Shown here in pieces: positions 6,828 to 14,391 of a stretch of DNA of 22,688 nt. A program made the translations under genes and the position numbers. The DNA comes from Fimenecus sp051881355 (lineage in GTDB: Bacteria; Bacillota; Clostridia; Oscillospirales; Acutalibacteraceae). The notes under the pieces are model-generated. The model was not told the DNA's origin. It worked only from the letters and a program-made list of their open reading frames with translations, and did no database searches. Location: positions 1 to 22,688 of the forward strand of contig JBJEPS010000028.1 of NCBI GenBank assembly GCA_051881355.1. Reading direction: 5' to 3'. Each line of letters starts with the position of its first letter. The first letter of the stretch is position 1.

Positions 6828-8498
6828 TTAGAACAGACCGGAAATATTGCCGTCGCCGTCCACATCGATATTGTATGCGGCAGGGACTTTCGGCAACCCC
6901 GGCATGGTCATAATGTCGCCTGTCAGTGCGACCACAAAGCCTGCACCTGCCGACAGGCGCAGTTCGCGCACGGTTAAGGTAAAGCCGCTCGGCGCACCCA
7001 ACAGCGCGGGATTGTCCGACAGAGAATACTGCGTTTTCGCCACGCACACAGGCAAATTTCCTTTGCCGAGTGCCTCGATTTCCGCCAAATTCTTTTTCGC
7101 CTGTGCGGTAAAGGTCACACCGTCCGCGCGGTAAATCTCTTTCGCAATCGTTTCTAACTTCTCCGGGATAGAAAGTGCGGTATCATACAGCGGGTGGTAC
7201 TTCGACGGCTTTTCTGCAATGGTTTTGCAAACCTTTTCTGCCAAATCTGTACCGCCTGCGCCGCCTTTTGCAAACACTTCCGTCAAAGAAACTTCTACGC
7301 CCATTTCGCGACAAAAGTCCTCAATCACTTGAATTTCCGCATCACTGTCCGTACCGAAACGGTTGATTGCCACCACGGCGGGCACACCGTATTTCTGCAT
7401 ATTTTCAATATGCGTTTTCAAATTGACAATGCCTTTTTTGAGCGCTTCGACATTCTCGGCACCGAGGTCTGCCTTCCCGACGCCGCCGTTGTATTTGAGT
7501 GCGCGAATGGTTGCCACAATCACGATGCAAGACGGTTTTAGCCCTGCAAAACGGCATTTAATATCGAGGAATTTTTCCGCGCCGAGGTCTGCGCCGAAGC
7601 CCGCTTCGGTGATACAGTAATCCGCCAATTTCAGTCCCAATTTGGTTGCCGTAACGGAGTTGCAGCCGTGCGCAATGTTCGCAAACGGTCCGCCGTGCAT
7701 CAGCGCAGGGGTGTTTTCCAGCGTTTGCACCAAATTCGGTTTGATGGCGTCCTTCAAAAGTGCCGCCATTGCGCCCACGCACTGCAAATCACGTGCAAAT
7801 ACGGGTTCACCTGCATAGGTGTATGCCACCAAAATATTGCCGAGCCGCATTTTGAGGTCGTCTATATCCGACGCAAGGCACAAAATTGCCATCACCTCGC
7901 TTGCGACAGTAATCATAAAGCTATCCTCGCGCGGGACGCCGTTCACCTTGCCGCCGAGACCCAAAACAACATTGCGAAGCGCGCGGTCGTTCATATCAAG
8001 GCACCGTTTAAAGAGAATTCGACGCGGGTCAATCCCAAGCTCGTTCCCCTGCTGTAAATGGTTGTCAATCACCGCGCAAAGCAGATTGTTCGCCGCGGTT
8101 ATGGCGTGCATATCCCCCGTAAAATGCAGGTTAATGTCCTCCATCGGCACGACCTGTGCATAGCCGCCGCCTGCCGCGCCGCCTTTGACGCCGAACACGG
8201 GACCCATAGACGGCTCACGAAGTGCAATGACAGCATTTTTGCCGATTTTCTGCATAGCTTCGCCCAAACCCACAGTCACGGTGGTTTTTCCCTCGCCCGC
8301 AGGGGTGGGGTTAATTGCCGTCACCAAAATCAGTTTCCCGTCAGGTCTATCCTTATACTTTTCGCACAGCGAAAGCGGCAGTTTCGCTTTATATTTGCCG
8401 TACAATTCCAAATCTTCCGCATCTATGGCAAGCTTTTCCGCAATTTTTCCAATCGGTTGCATTTCTGCCGCCTGTGCGATTTCAATATCCGTTAACAT
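6828..8498 (-). CDS. fhs: formate-tetrahydrofolate ligase
   Basis: A 556-residue formyltetrahydrofolate synthetase that joins formate to tetrahydrofolate using ATP, feeding 10-formyl-THF into purine and one-carbon metabolism. The phosphate-binding motif T-P-A-G-E-G-K-T-T is at 65-73. The conserved R-E-P-S-M-G-P-V-F-G-V-K-G-G-A-A-G-G-G run follows from residue 94. Full length for the bacterial enzyme. The start at 8498 is preceded by GGGAGG, which overlaps the stop of the response-regulator gene 5 bases away; an upstream in-frame ATG at 8552 would lie inside that gene. Last gene of the kinase-regulator-fhs operon. Presence of fhs alone does not show acetogenesis, since many clostridia use it for C1 supply. 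Confidence 0.97.
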   Translation of the reverse strand: MLTDIEIAQAAEMQPIGKIAEKLAIDAEDLELYGKYKAKLPLSLCEKYKDRPDGKLILVTAINPTPAGEGKTTVTVGLGEAMQKIGKNAVIALREPSMGPVFGVKGGAAGGGYAQVVPMEDINLHFTGDMHAITAANNLLCAVIDNHLQQGNELGIDPRRILFKRCLDMNDRALRNVVLGLGGKVNGVPREDSFMITVASEVMAILCLASDIDDLKMRLGNILVAYTYAGEPVFARDLQCVGAMAALLKDAIKPNLVQTLENTPALMHGGPFANIAHGCNSVTATKLGLKLADYCITEAGFGADLGAEKFLDIKCRFAGLKPSCIVIVATIRALKYNGGVGKADLGAENVEALKKGIVNLKTHIENMQKYGVPAVVAINRFGTDSDAEIQVIEDFCREMGVEVSLTEVFAKGGAGGTDLAEKVCKTIAEKPSKYHPLYDTALSIPEKLETIAKEIYRADGVTFTAQAKKNLAEIEALGKGNLPVCVAKTQYSLSDNPALLGAPSGFTLTVRELRLSAGAGFVVALTGDIMTMPGLPKVPAAYNIDVDGDGNISGLF

Positions 8499-8503
8499 CG
8501 GTT

Positions 8504-9301
8504 TTACCTCCCGCAAATCGTATCTAAATGCTGTTTGGTCGTTTGCGCCCACTGGTAGCCCAGCATATACTCGCCTGTATAGCTTTCCATTGCCGTCTTA
8601 TTCTTTTGCAGCAACGCATATAAGTCACAGGTGAATTTATCGGTATCTACGCTGCGCTGGTTGCGCACATCAATGAGAATATCCGAAATACCCGCATCCG
8701 CAAGCGACACGCGCAGGCTTTTCAGCACCTTGCGAAACAGCGACTGCACGGTTTCATCATAATCGCGGTCAGGCCAAAGCATGGAAATCGCATTTTCAGT
8801 GCTGACCGAGCCGCCGCGGCGATCCACAAGCAATGCCAACAGCTCCTTTGCCTTACTGCTGGAAAAATAGACAGGTTTATTTTGCACAAATACGTCAAAA
8901 TATCCAAAGGTTTTCATTTGTATACTGTGCGCCGCCGAAAACGTTTGCAAAGATGAAGCCTTTTCAATTTCGTGGCGAATCATATCCTCAGAGAAGGGCT
9001 TTAACACATACCCGATGGCGTTTACCCCAAACGCATCAAAGGCATACTCCTTAAAACCGGTCACAAAAATGATTTTTATATTCTTATCGATGCGAAGCAG
9101 CCGTTCGGCAAGCTCCAGTCCCGACATCACCGGCATTTCAATATCCAAAAATGCCAAATCAATTCTGTGTTTTGCAGCATGCTCTAAAGCATCTGCCGGA
9201 TTTGAAAACGCATCAAACCCCGTAACCTGCGGCAAAGATAGACAAATATCGCGCAAATCTTCAAGCGCCAATCTTTCGTCGTCTACGGAAACAACCTGCA
9301 T
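8504..9301 (-). CDS. response regulator, REC domain plus SARP-like winged-helix output
   Basis: A 265-residue response regulator. The receiver domain (1-120) has acidic D7/D8, phospho-acceptor D53 in F-L-D-I-E-M-P, T81 and K101, all expected for an active receiver. The C-terminal part (about 128-240) has the pattern of an OmpR/SARP winged helix (G-Y-F-D-V-F-V start; S-S-K-A-K-E-L-L-A-L-L; T-E-N-A-I-S-M-L-W-P-D) rather than a LytTR domain. That is the usual Clostridia 'SARP-family regulator' architecture. It begins 3 bases after the kinase stop and ends 5 bases before fhs, so the three genes look co-transcribed. The target genes cannot be seen from the sequence; fhs itself is one candidate. 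Confidence 0.88.
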   Translation of the reverse strand: MQVVSVDDERLALEDLRDICLSLPQVTGFDAFSNPADALEHAAKHRIDLAFLDIEMPVMSGLELAERLLRIDKNIKIIFVTGFKEYAFDAFGVNAIGYVLKPFSEDMIRHEIEKASSLQTFSAAHSIQMKTFGYFDVFVQNKPVYFSSSKAKELLALLVDRRGGSVSTENAISMLWPDRDYDETVQSLFRKVLKSLRVSLADAGISDILIDVRNQRSVDTDKFTCDLYALLQKNKTAMESYTGEYMLGYQWAQTTKQHLDTICGR

Positions 9302-9304
9302 AAC

Positions 9305-11215
9305 TCATCCTTCTCCTTTTTCCTGTGTTGATATAGGTATATATACAGTGACGGTCGTACCCACTGACGGCGTACTGTCTACAACCACTTCGGCATGCAT
9401 CATAGTTGCCAAACGATACTGAATGTTAGACAGCCCCACATGGCTGCGCCCGTCTGCCGAAAACACCGTGGCAGGGTCAAAGCCGACGCCGTCATCTTCC
9501 ACAGTCACTATATAATTTCTCTCGTCTTTACGTGTGGAAAGCTTCACAGTACCGCCCTCCGGACGTTTGGTGACGCCATGCTTAATGGCGTTTTCCACCA
9601 ACGGCTGAATGCTTAATGTCGGCACGGTGAAATTGTCCTCTTCAATGTCGTATTCAATTGTGAGCTTGTCCGCAAAACGCAGCAACTCAATATTGCAGTA
9701 ATACTGAATATGCACCAGTTCCGTGCGAAACGGTATGGGCTCTGTATGCGTTAAGCTGTCCATATTTCCGCGCAAATAATAGGAAAAGTCAATCACCGCT
9801 TTTTCTGCCGTTTTCGGGTCGCGGCGAATTAAAGATTTGATTGTATTCAAGGCATTATACAGAAAATGCGGCTGGATTTGAGAAATCATCACCGACATAT
9901 TCGCCTTTTCCAGCTCGCGCTCGAGTTCTTTGGCTTGCTGTGCATTTGTATACATTACCATGGCACTTCTCGCATGGATAATGGTAATAAACAACGCGAA
10001 CAGAGAAAATGCAATCGGCATAAACGAGGAACAACGGAACGGCATTGCCCCACAAGTGTATAACGCGTCTACCGTGATGCCGACAAGCAAAAACAAATAG
10101 GCACAGCACAAAAGCCCGGCATTTTTCTCCCCTCTGGCAAGACTTTGACAAAGCTTGTTAATTAAGTACAAGTCCGCCACGGTGGAGAAGAGCTGCAGCA
10201 CCATAAAATAGTAATTGGTATAGACGGTGTTCGGTAAAAAATCCACACCGATAACCACCAGCAAAAACAAAACGCTTAAAAGTGCCATGGATTGCAGACT
10301 GACCTTCAGCCGCAATTCATCGCGGAAATAGATAATGGAAATCAGTTTGATGATAAAGGTGCTCGCAAACGAAAACAGGAACATTTTTTCATAGCTCAAA
10401 TTTCCAAACAGCGGTTGGGATACCGCATACCCTTCGGTGGAAATGAGCATACGCAGTGCCAAAGCAACAAACAGCACCGTCAGCCATGGGGAGAAATAGC
10501 GAATTTTGGAGCGTGCGCTGAAAAGCGCCAAAACTACCGCGGCATACAAAATAATGCCGATGAGTGCAAATCGAAGAGCGAGTAAGCCATTTGTGTAAGC
10601 GGTTTCATAGGCATAGTCAGTAATCATCGGTATCAGATAAAGTCCCGAAAATGAATCCGCCGAAACTTCAATAACAATTTCGTGCAGCCCTTCGTCCAAA
10701 TACACCTTTTCCTTATGAGCATCTGCGCTCGTGTGGGTTTCGCCGTAGATTTTGGAAAGTGTGCCGCTCTCCGTGACCAAAGTGCCGTCCAAATACACAC
10801 GGTAGGCGCACGCCAAATTCGGCACAATGATTTCGATCGGGTTGTCATACGAAAGTCCTTGTATATAACACCGATAGGAAGCGTAGCCGCCGTTCGGGTA
10901 CGGCATGCTGTGCAGGGGACTGCCCGCCCAGGAGCCGGGCACATCAATCGAGTCCGCCCCCATCGTACTGCCGGTTTCCGAAAGCAACTGCCCGTAATAG
11001 AACTCCCAATTTCCACGTAGATAATAGCGGTGTGTTTTCGCAAGCGACACTGCCCCGCTGAAGTCAAAGGTATAATTTTCCTGCTTGATGCTGTCATGCT
11101 GCAAGGAGCGATTGCCGAAAAAGAACATTCCGCCGATTGCAGTAGCTGCTGCCAAAACAAAACAGACCAAATACAGGTTGGCTTTATGTTTTTGCAAAAA
11201 TTTACGCAGTCGCAT
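9305..11215 (-). CDS. 7TM sensor histidine kinase (7TMR-DISM type sensor, LytS/YehU-type kinase)
   Basis: A 636-residue membrane sensor kinase. A first hydrophobic segment (13-33) is followed by an extracytoplasmic domain (about 40-200) with a beta-sandwich look (W-E-F-Y-Y-G, D-V-P-G-S-W, Y-R-V-Y-L-D-G) typical of 7TMR-DISM extracellular domains, which resemble carbohydrate-binding folds. About seven membrane segments (208-415) and a short coiled coil (about 424-442) follow. The kinase core has the phospho-acceptor H450 in Q-P-H-F-L-Y-N-A-L, the N-box around N542 (Q-P-L-V-E-N-A-I-K-H-G) and a D-D-G-V-G-F G-box (about 574-579). The ATG at 11215 has GGGAGGG 9 bases upstream. The ligand is unknown; a sugar or small carbohydrate is a reasonable guess from the sensor fold only. 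Confidence 0.9.
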   Translation of the reverse strand: MRLRKFLQKHKANLYLVCFVLAAATAIGGMFFFGNRSLQHDSIKQENYTFDFSGAVSLAKTHRYYLRGNWEFYYGQLLSETGSTMGADSIDVPGSWAGSPLHSMPYPNGGYASYRCYIQGLSYDNPIEIIVPNLACAYRVYLDGTLVTESGTLSKIYGETHTSADAHKEKVYLDEGLHEIVIEVSADSFSGLYLIPMITDYAYETAYTNGLLALRFALIGIILYAAVVLALFSARSKIRYFSPWLTVLFVALALRMLISTEGYAVSQPLFGNLSYEKMFLFSFASTFIIKLISIIYFRDELRLKVSLQSMALLSVLFLLVVIGVDFLPNTVYTNYYFMVLQLFSTVADLYLINKLCQSLARGEKNAGLLCCAYLFLLVGITVDALYTCGAMPFRCSSFMPIAFSLFALFITIIHARSAMVMYTNAQQAKELERELEKANMSVMISQIQPHFLYNALNTIKSLIRRDPKTAEKAVIDFSYYLRGNMDSLTHTEPIPFRTELVHIQYYCNIELLRFADKLTIEYDIEEDNFTVPTLSIQPLVENAIKHGVTKRPEGGTVKLSTRKDERNYIVTVEDDGVGFDPATVFSADGRSHVGLSNIQYRLATMMHAEVVVDSTPSVGTTVTVYIPISTQEKGEG

Positions 11216-11260
11216 TTTCGCCGCCCTCCCGTATCCGAATCAGAAATCAAACCAACATAG

Positions 11261-11289
11261 ATTATAGACGAAAATACAAAAGAAAACAA
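11261..11289 (-). promoter_or_regulatory. sigma-A promoter of the kinase-regulator-fhs operon
   Basis: On the minus strand, -35 TTGTTT (11289-11284), 17-base spacer, -10 TATAAT (11266-11261). It is divergent from the alaS promoter, with about 22 bases between the two -35 boxes. Confidence 0.72.
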
Positions 11290-11311
11290 GCATTTTTCCA
11301 TATATTTTAAG

Positions 11312-11340
11312 TTGACAAGGCACGCACGGAAAGGTATAAT
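11312..11340 (+). promoter_or_regulatory. perfect consensus sigma-A promoter of the alaS operon
   Basis: TTGACA (11312-11317), exactly 17 bases, TATAAT (11335-11340). Both hexamers match the sigma-A consensus without change, implying strong, largely constitutive expression unless the leader hairpin or a factor tempers it. Confidence 0.92.
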
Positions 11341-11355
11341 CTTTTCATTATAAAG

Positions 11356-11379
11356 GAAAGTGTGTCTTTTTACACTTTC
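11356..11379 (+). promoter_or_regulatory. short hairpin in the alaS leader
   Basis: GAAAGTGT (11356-11363) pairs with ACACTTTC (11372-11379) around an 8-base loop. The hairpin lies a few bases into the transcript and 6 bases before the AAGGAG ribosome site (11386-11391). It is too small for a T-box. It could stabilise the 5' end or affect translation; no regulatory role is shown. Confidence 0.4.
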
Positions 11380-11402
11380 TGCGTTAAGGAGTCTGTAAAA
11401 GT

Positions 11403-14042
11403 ATGGAATGGACAGGGTTAAACGAATTACGGGAAAAATATTTAAGTTTTTTTGAAAGCAAAGGACATTTGCGTCTGCCGAGCTTTTCGCTTGTACCGCA
11501 AGGCGACAAAAGTCTGCTTTTAATCAATTCCGGCATGGCGCCGATGAAAAAGTATTTTACGGGGGAAGTTACACCGCCGAGAAAGCGCGTGACCACCTGC
11601 CAAAAGTGCATTCGCACGCCCGATATTGAAAATGTGGGTAAAACCGCTCGGCACGGTACCTATTTTGAAATGCTCGGCAATTTCTCCTTCGGCGATTATT
11701 TCAAGGAAGAGGTCATTCCGTGGGCATGGGAATTCTGTACGAAGGTCATGGAAATGGACCCCGAGCGTCTTTATATCAGCGTCTATGAAGAGGACGACGA
11801 GGCGTACGATATTTGGACAAAAAAAATCGGCGTGAAACCCGACCACATGGTGCGTTTCGGTAAGGAGGACAACTTCTGGGAGCACGGTGCAGGTCCGTGC
11901 GGTCCGTGCTCGGAAATCTACTATGACCGCGGTGAAAAATACGGTTGCGGCAAGCCCGACTGCAAGGTCGGCTGTGACTGTGATCGTTACATTGAATTTT
12001 GGAATTTGGTATTCACCCAGTTTGACAACGACGGCAACAACAATTACACCCGCCTTGCGCACCCCAACATTGATACAGGCATGGGCTTAGAGCGCTTGGC
12101 GTGCATCGCGCAGGATGTTGATAACCTATTTGAAGTCGATACCGTACAGAATATTATGAAGCACATTATGCGCATTGCCGATGTCGAATACCACAAGGAC
12201 GAGAAAAAAGATGTTTCCCTGCGCGTGATTACCGACCATATCCGCAGTACAACCTTTATGATCGGTGACGGCGTGATGCCCTCAAACGAAGGCAGAGGCT
12301 ATGTTTTGCGCCGCCTGTTGCGCCGCGCGGCACGCCACGGCAGACTGTTAGGCATTGACCGTCCGTTTTTGTCGGAGGTTGCCGAAACCGTAATTCAAGA
12401 AAACGCGACCGCTTATCCGAATTTGGTGGAGAAAAAGGACTTCATTTTAAAAGTCATTGCCAATGAAGAAGAAAATTTCTCCAAAACGATTGACGCAGGT
12501 CTGCAAATTTTAGAAAAGATGATTGACGAGGCGGACAGCTCCGTATTCAGCGGTGAGGACGCATTCAAGCTGTCCGACACCTTCGGCTTCCCCATCGACC
12601 TGACGAAAGAATTGCTGGAAGAGCGCAATATGACTGTCGATGAGGAACGTTTCCGTGCGCTTGTCAAAGCACAGCGCGATCGCGCCCGCAAAGCGCGTGT
12701 AGACGCGGGGCAGGACGCTTGGAAAGGCTCTGCCGACGCGACAAAAGGTATGGCGGCAACTGAATTCTGCGGCTATACGGATTTTGACTGTGCGGCAACC
12801 GTTGCGGCGATTGTGGCAGGCGACAAAGCCGTAGACTATGCAGAAAACGGTGAAAAAGTCACGGTTGTGCTGAACAAAACCCCGTTCTACGGGGAAGGCG
12901 GCGGGCAGACCGGCGACATCGGTACGCTTTCGGGCAACGGCTTTACCTTTACCGTCACCGGCACGGCAAAAACCGCCGAGGGCGTATATCTCCACCACGG
13001 CTATGTCAGCGACGGTGAAAGCATTGCCGTCGGGCAGGCTGTTACGGCGGCGGTCGATAAGGACACCCGTCTTGCAACAATGCGCAACCACTCCGCGGCA
13101 CATATTTTGCAGGCAACACTGCGGAAAATTCTCGGCACGCATGTCGAGCAGGCAGGGCAGCTGGTAAACGCAGAGGAAATGCGCTTTGACTTTTCGCACT
13201 TCTCCGCGCTGACGGCAGAAGAACTTGCCGAAGTCGAGGAAACCGTCAACAATGTGATTTTTGCCGCCATGCCCGTGGAAACCGCGCAAATGTCGATTGA
13301 CGAGGCAAAGAAAATGGGCGCGATGGCGCTGTTCAGCGAGAAATACGGCGATGTGGTGCGCGTGGTCAAAATCGGCGATTACTCCACCGAGCTTTGCGGC
13401 GGCACGCATGTGCAGAACACCGCTATGTTAGGGTTGTTCAAAATTGTTTCCGAAACCTCCGTTGCGGCAGGTGTGCGCAGAATTACCGCCGTTACGGGCA
13501 CGGGCGTGCTTCGCTATATCACGCAAAATCACGCGCTGATTTGCGATGTTGCCTCGGCGCTCAAAGTCGCGAATCCGTTGGATTTGGTCCACCGTGCGGC
13601 AGCACTTACGGTGGATTTGAAAGAGAAAGAACGTGAAATTCAAAAACTGCAAGCCGAAATCAACAGCTTTAAAACCGCAGGGCTAATGGCGGGTGCAGTC
13701 GATGTGAACGGCGTACAGTTGGTCGTTTATTACGCAGGTGAGGAGGGCGCAGACGCGCTTCGTTCGATGGCTGAAACCGCAAGAGATTCCGCGCCGTGTG
13801 CCGTAGCAGTAATTGCCGGAACAAATGCGGAAAAAGGCACGGTTTCGTTTGCCTGTGCATGCAGTCAGGACGCAATTGCGAGAGGTGCGCACGCGGGGAA
13901 TATTGTCCGTGAGGTTGCCAAAATCGCAGGCGGTAACGGCGGCGGCAAGCCTGACATGGCGATGGCGGGCGGCAAAGACGCGTCTAAAATTGACGACGCG
14001 CTGATGCGTGCCGATGAAATTTTACGAAATATACTGAAATAA
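11403..14042 (+). CDS. alaS: alanyl-tRNA synthetase
   Basis: An 879-residue class II synthetase that charges tRNA-Ala and clears mis-charged Ser/Gly. The catalytic domain shows G-N-F-S-F-G-D-Y-F (92-100), C-G-P-C-S-E-I and the arginine-rich G-R-G-Y-V-L-R-R-L-L-R-R stretch. The editing domain has zinc ligands H563, H567, C665 and H669 (H-x3-H and C-G-G-T-H). A C-Ala domain with a coiled-coil lead-in (about 730-765) and a G-G-K-P-D-M-A glycine-rich end completes the protein. A cysteine-rich insert (C182, C187, C191, C193) follows the C-G-P-C motif, as in many Gram-positive AlaRS. First gene of a five-gene operon; ATG 11 bases after AAGGAG. Confidence 0.97.
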   Translation: MEWTGLNELREKYLSFFESKGHLRLPSFSLVPQGDKSLLLINSGMAPMKKYFTGEVTPPRKRVTTCQKCIRTPDIENVGKTARHGTYFEMLGNFSFGDYFKEEVIPWAWEFCTKVMEMDPERLYISVYEEDDEAYDIWTKKIGVKPDHMVRFGKEDNFWEHGAGPCGPCSEIYYDRGEKYGCGKPDCKVGCDCDRYIEFWNLVFTQFDNDGNNNYTRLAHPNIDTGMGLERLACIAQDVDNLFEVDTVQNIMKHIMRIADVEYHKDEKKDVSLRVITDHIRSTTFMIGDGVMPSNEGRGYVLRRLLRRAARHGRLLGIDRPFLSEVAETVIQENATAYPNLVEKKDFILKVIANEEENFSKTIDAGLQILEKMIDEADSSVFSGEDAFKLSDTFGFPIDLTKELLEERNMTVDEERFRALVKAQRDRARKARVDAGQDAWKGSADATKGMAATEFCGYTDFDCAATVAAIVAGDKAVDYAENGEKVTVVLNKTPFYGEGGGQTGDIGTLSGNGFTFTVTGTAKTAEGVYLHHGYVSDGESIAVGQAVTAAVDKDTRLATMRNHSAAHILQATLRKILGTHVEQAGQLVNAEEMRFDFSHFSALTAEELAEVEETVNNVIFAAMPVETAQMSIDEAKKMGAMALFSEKYGDVVRVVKIGDYSTELCGGTHVQNTAMLGLFKIVSETSVAAGVRRITAVTGTGVLRYITQNHALICDVASALKVANPLDLVHRAAALTVDLKEKEREIQKLQAEINSFKTAGLMAGAVDVNGVQLVVYYAGEEGADALRSMAETARDSAPCAVAVIAGTNAEKGTVSFACACSQDAIARGAHAGNIVREVAKIAGGNGGGKPDMAMAGGKDASKIDDALMRADEILRNILK

Positions 14043-14052
14043 GGTGAAAAGA

Positions 14053-14388
14053 ATGGATTGTCTGTTTTGTAAAATCATTGCAGGGGAAATCCCCTCAAAA
14101 AAGGTGTATGAGGACGAGCATTGCTTTGCGTTTTATGACATTAACCCGCAAGCAGACACACACTTTTTAGTCGTGCCGAAAATGCATTTGGCGAGCGCAA
14201 ACGAAATTACGGCGGAAAATGCGGCGGAGATTGCGCACATTTTCACGGTGATTCCGCAAATTTGTAAAGAACTGGGGCTTGAGAGCTATCGGATTATCAA
14301 CAACTGCGGTGCAGGTGCAGGGCAGACGGTACTGCATTTGCATTTCCACGTGCTGTCAGGCGATACGCTCGGCGAGCGGCTGGTATAA
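14053..14388 (+). CDS. HIT family nucleotide hydrolase (HinT/PKCI-like)
   Basis: A 111-residue histidine-triad protein that hydrolyses purine nucleotide phosphoramidates and acyl-adenylates. The triad H95-x-H97-x-H99 sits in L-H-L-H-F-H-V, and the N-terminal C3-x2-C6 pair matches zinc-binding members. A glycine/asparagine-rich approach (N-N-C-G-A-G-A-G-Q) precedes the triad, as usual. The start at 14053 is chosen because AAGGTG sits 6 bases before it. A GTG at 14044 is part of that ribosome site and is rejected. It begins 10 bases after alaS. HIT proteins can deal with aminoacyl-AMP, so the link to alaS may be functional, but that is inference. Confidence 0.93.
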   Translation: MDCLFCKIIAGEIPSKKVYEDEHCFAFYDINPQADTHFLVVPKMHLASANEITAENAAEIAHIFTVIPQICKELGLESYRIINNCGAGAGQTVLHLHFHVLSGDTLGERLV

Positions 14389-14391
14389 GCG

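Noticed and set aside
11341..11402. T-box riboswitch in front of alaS
   Set aside because: The leader is only about 55 bases, with a single small hairpin and no T-box or specifier-loop architecture.
12510..13409. Long open frame (299 codons) antisense to alaS
   Set aside because: It lies wholly opposite a strongly supported gene, has no ribosome site or family resemblance, and such frames arise readily from codon bias.
14044..14052. GTG start for the HIT protein at 14044
   Set aside because: The GTG is part of the AAGGTG ribosome site serving the ATG at 14053.
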